Shown: piece by piece, positions 62,778 to 64,000 of the stretch
Layout of the letters: every line of letters starts with the position of its first letter
Numbering within the stretch: the first letter of the stretch is position 1
NCBI GenBank assembly: GCA_026874595.1
Contig: CM049313.1
Location: 50,705,659-50,769,658 of the forward strand
From: Sipunculus nudus
Taxonomy: Eukaryota; Annelida; Sipuncula; Golfingiida; Sipunculidae
Length of the DNA: 64,000 nt
Direction: 5' to 3'
Position numbers and translations under genes: made by a program
Notes under the pieces: model-generated
Databases searched by the model: none
What the model was told of the DNA's origin: nothing
The model's input: only the letters and a program-made list of their open reading frames with translations

Positions 62778-62847
62778 AGGCCAGGTGATGTCCTGCTTGA
62801 GTCTGTTGCTTGGCTCGGCAGTCTTCGCCATCTATAAGAGCTTGTAA
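62778..62847 (+). CDS. Gene D exon 3: hydrophobic C-terminal anchor
   Basis: After a TTTTTACCTTCAG acceptor in phase 2, this exon codes GQVMSCLSLLLGSAVFAIYK followed by Ser-Leu and a stop. The hydrophobic run of about 17 residues is either a transmembrane anchor with a tiny basic tail or a GPI-attachment signal. The whole protein is 75 residues, with an exposed part of only about 30. Ultra-short anchored glycoproteins such as vertebrate CD52 have this plan; that is analogy, not homology. AATAAA at 63342-63347 could end the transcript. Confidence 0.65.
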
Positions 62848-63436
62848 ACACCAGATGACCATCGCCAGGAAGCCAAAGAAACTCATGAACTAATTCTGAA
62901 CTCTGTGACCTTTGCTGTGTGAAGTTGAACCATGAACGATGAAATGGCTAACCTATATTTCTTTCCCTCCGCTCTAACGGATAAATGCAGCATCTCTCAA
63001 GGCTCAGTGACTTAGTATTCTTGATACAAATCCAAGGTTGTGAGTTAAAAACGAAAGGACTTGTCGGCCCATGCGTTTTTACCATTTAACTTTGTACCAG
63101 AGAATTTCTACATCTGCGTTCATCTGCGTTGTTTGTATTTTATTCATTTAGATGACAACTTTGTGTGTGTGGTGGTTGCGTCCTGCTCCTAAGAGCGATG
63201 ACATTATGAGCTCAGAGGAGAAAGATGATGCTCCGTATTATCTTATTAAGTATTAATTAATGGGACTTAGACAAATGATGGGTCTGATCACACATGACGA
63301 CCCTGAGGAAATCTGATCCCATGTATTGTATTTTTTACCTGAATAAAAAATGAAATGTATGTTCTCATGTTCTGTATTGCTTCTGTGTATGGGAAAGTGA
63401 GGGATGAGTTGTTGAAACTTTTGCAGACTGATACTC
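62848..63436. other. Gene D 3' flank
   Basis: Probable 3' untranslated region up to an AATAAA near 63342. A weak tRNA-like stretch (GGCTCAGTGACTTAGTATTC) at about 63000 may be a SINE trace. No further gene. Confidence 0.4.
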
Positions 63437-63664
63437 CAGAACCGGTTCAAGGCCGATCCCTCCCCCCCCCCCCCCTTTCAGCAGCTGCAATCTTTTTCAG
63501 GGTTTCAGAAATATTTTTGCGGCGTGGACCCCCCCCCCCACCCTTTCCATACCTTGGGATCCTTTTTTAGGTTTTGTCATAAGTCCACCTAGGTTGAATC
63601 CTCCCCCCCCCCCCACACCACCCCACCCCACCCCCTTTTTTCTTACATCCTGGACCCGCCCCTG
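63437..63664. mobile_element. Short poly-C element of the hAT-like family
   Basis: Starts CAGAACCGG and ends TGGACCCGCCCCTG, whose reverse complement CAGGGGCGGGTCCA matches the terminus of the 44.6-47 kb element. Three C homopolymers frame the shared phrases TTTTTGCGGCGTGGACC and TTTTTTAGGTTTTGTCATAA. About 228 bp, non-coding. Pro-rich frames here are artefacts. Confidence 0.5.
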
Positions 63665-64000
63665 TTACCCAGTACCCAGAGAAATAATAATATTACAAGG
63701 AACGAATCTCAGACAATATTGAAAGTCTTGCGGTTATGTTAAGATGAGAGTATGGGCCACTGTTGAGCAATTTTTAAAAATAGTTTCTGGCATAATTTTG
63801 TCTGTGTTTACCAGGAAATAAGGAAGGGAATATGAAAAAAAGCTTTTATATCTTTTTCTCTGAATTCTAGTACGTAAACATCTAGTACTAGCACCTGCGC
63901 AAAGCCTTTTACATTTACTTTAGAATTTACCCAAAAAAAATACTGACCCCCCTTTATCGTTTTTCTAGGATATGCTGAAATTTATGAATCTCCTAGAACT
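63665..64000. other. No gene seen
   Basis: AT-rich end of the window, nothing recognisable. Confidence 0.5.

Overview
This is AT-rich, gene-poor eukaryotic DNA. It has short coding exons with GT-AG introns, dense microsatellites, and several families of decayed or non-autonomous transposons. The best taxonomic clue is a transposon type at 1.2-5.6 kb: tandem core repeats followed by a GGCC/ACGG microsatellite, as in the 'pearl'/HINE elements of bivalves. A bivalve mollusc is therefore the likely source, with moderate confidence. No tRNA, rRNA, CRISPR or prokaryotic gene organisation was found.

The main discovery is a head-to-tail array of two-exon minus-strand genes that I cannot place in any known family. 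Gene A has exon 1 at 28516-28660 and exon 2 at 23249-23763. Gene B has exon 1 at 17601-17745 and exon 2 at 8656-9119. Gene C shows only exon 1 (6083-6227), and its remainder should lie left of the window. Each spliced protein (A 219 aa, B 202 aa) has an N-terminal nine-cysteine module starting Met-Cys-Cys, then repeated H-x-P-T-R-Y-x-R-S-x-S units rich in predicted phosphosites, and ends in a CaaX-type tetrapeptide (CTVQ or CVVQ). B and C share a recent ~1.2 kb duplication of exon 1 plus upstream DNA. Eight of ten exon differences between them are synonymous.

A second small gene (D, plus strand, exons 62128-62164, 62395-62515, 62778-62847) encodes a 75-residue protein. It has a signal peptide, a Thr/Ala-rich mucin-like segment with two N-glycosylation sites, and a hydrophobic C-terminal anchor. 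Its promoter and first exon are duplicated at 31.6-32.1 kb. There a solo LTR sits in the first intron and exons 2-3 are not visible.

Layout: 1-6.1 kb is the gene C intron with pearl-like elements; 6.1-7.2 kb is exon 1 and promoter of C; 7.2-18.7 kb is gene B, its intron filled with solo LTRs, a MITE and simple repeats; 18.7-23.2 kb is intergenic; 23.2-28.7 kb is gene A; 28.7-31.6 kb is intergenic with one candidate exon; 31.6-33.1 kb is the broken copy of gene D plus LTR; 33-44.6 kb holds a tandem duplication, a dead LINE fragment and unassigned exon candidates; 44.6-47 kb is a hAT-like element; 47-53 kb is mostly unassigned with a composite minisatellite; 53.1-56.6 kb holds a MITE and a ~3.1 kb inverted-terminus element; 57.9-61.1 kb is satellite-like; 61.6-62.9 kb is gene D; the end carries a poly-C element. 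All exon structures are read by eye from splice sites and frames. No database or transcript evidence was available.
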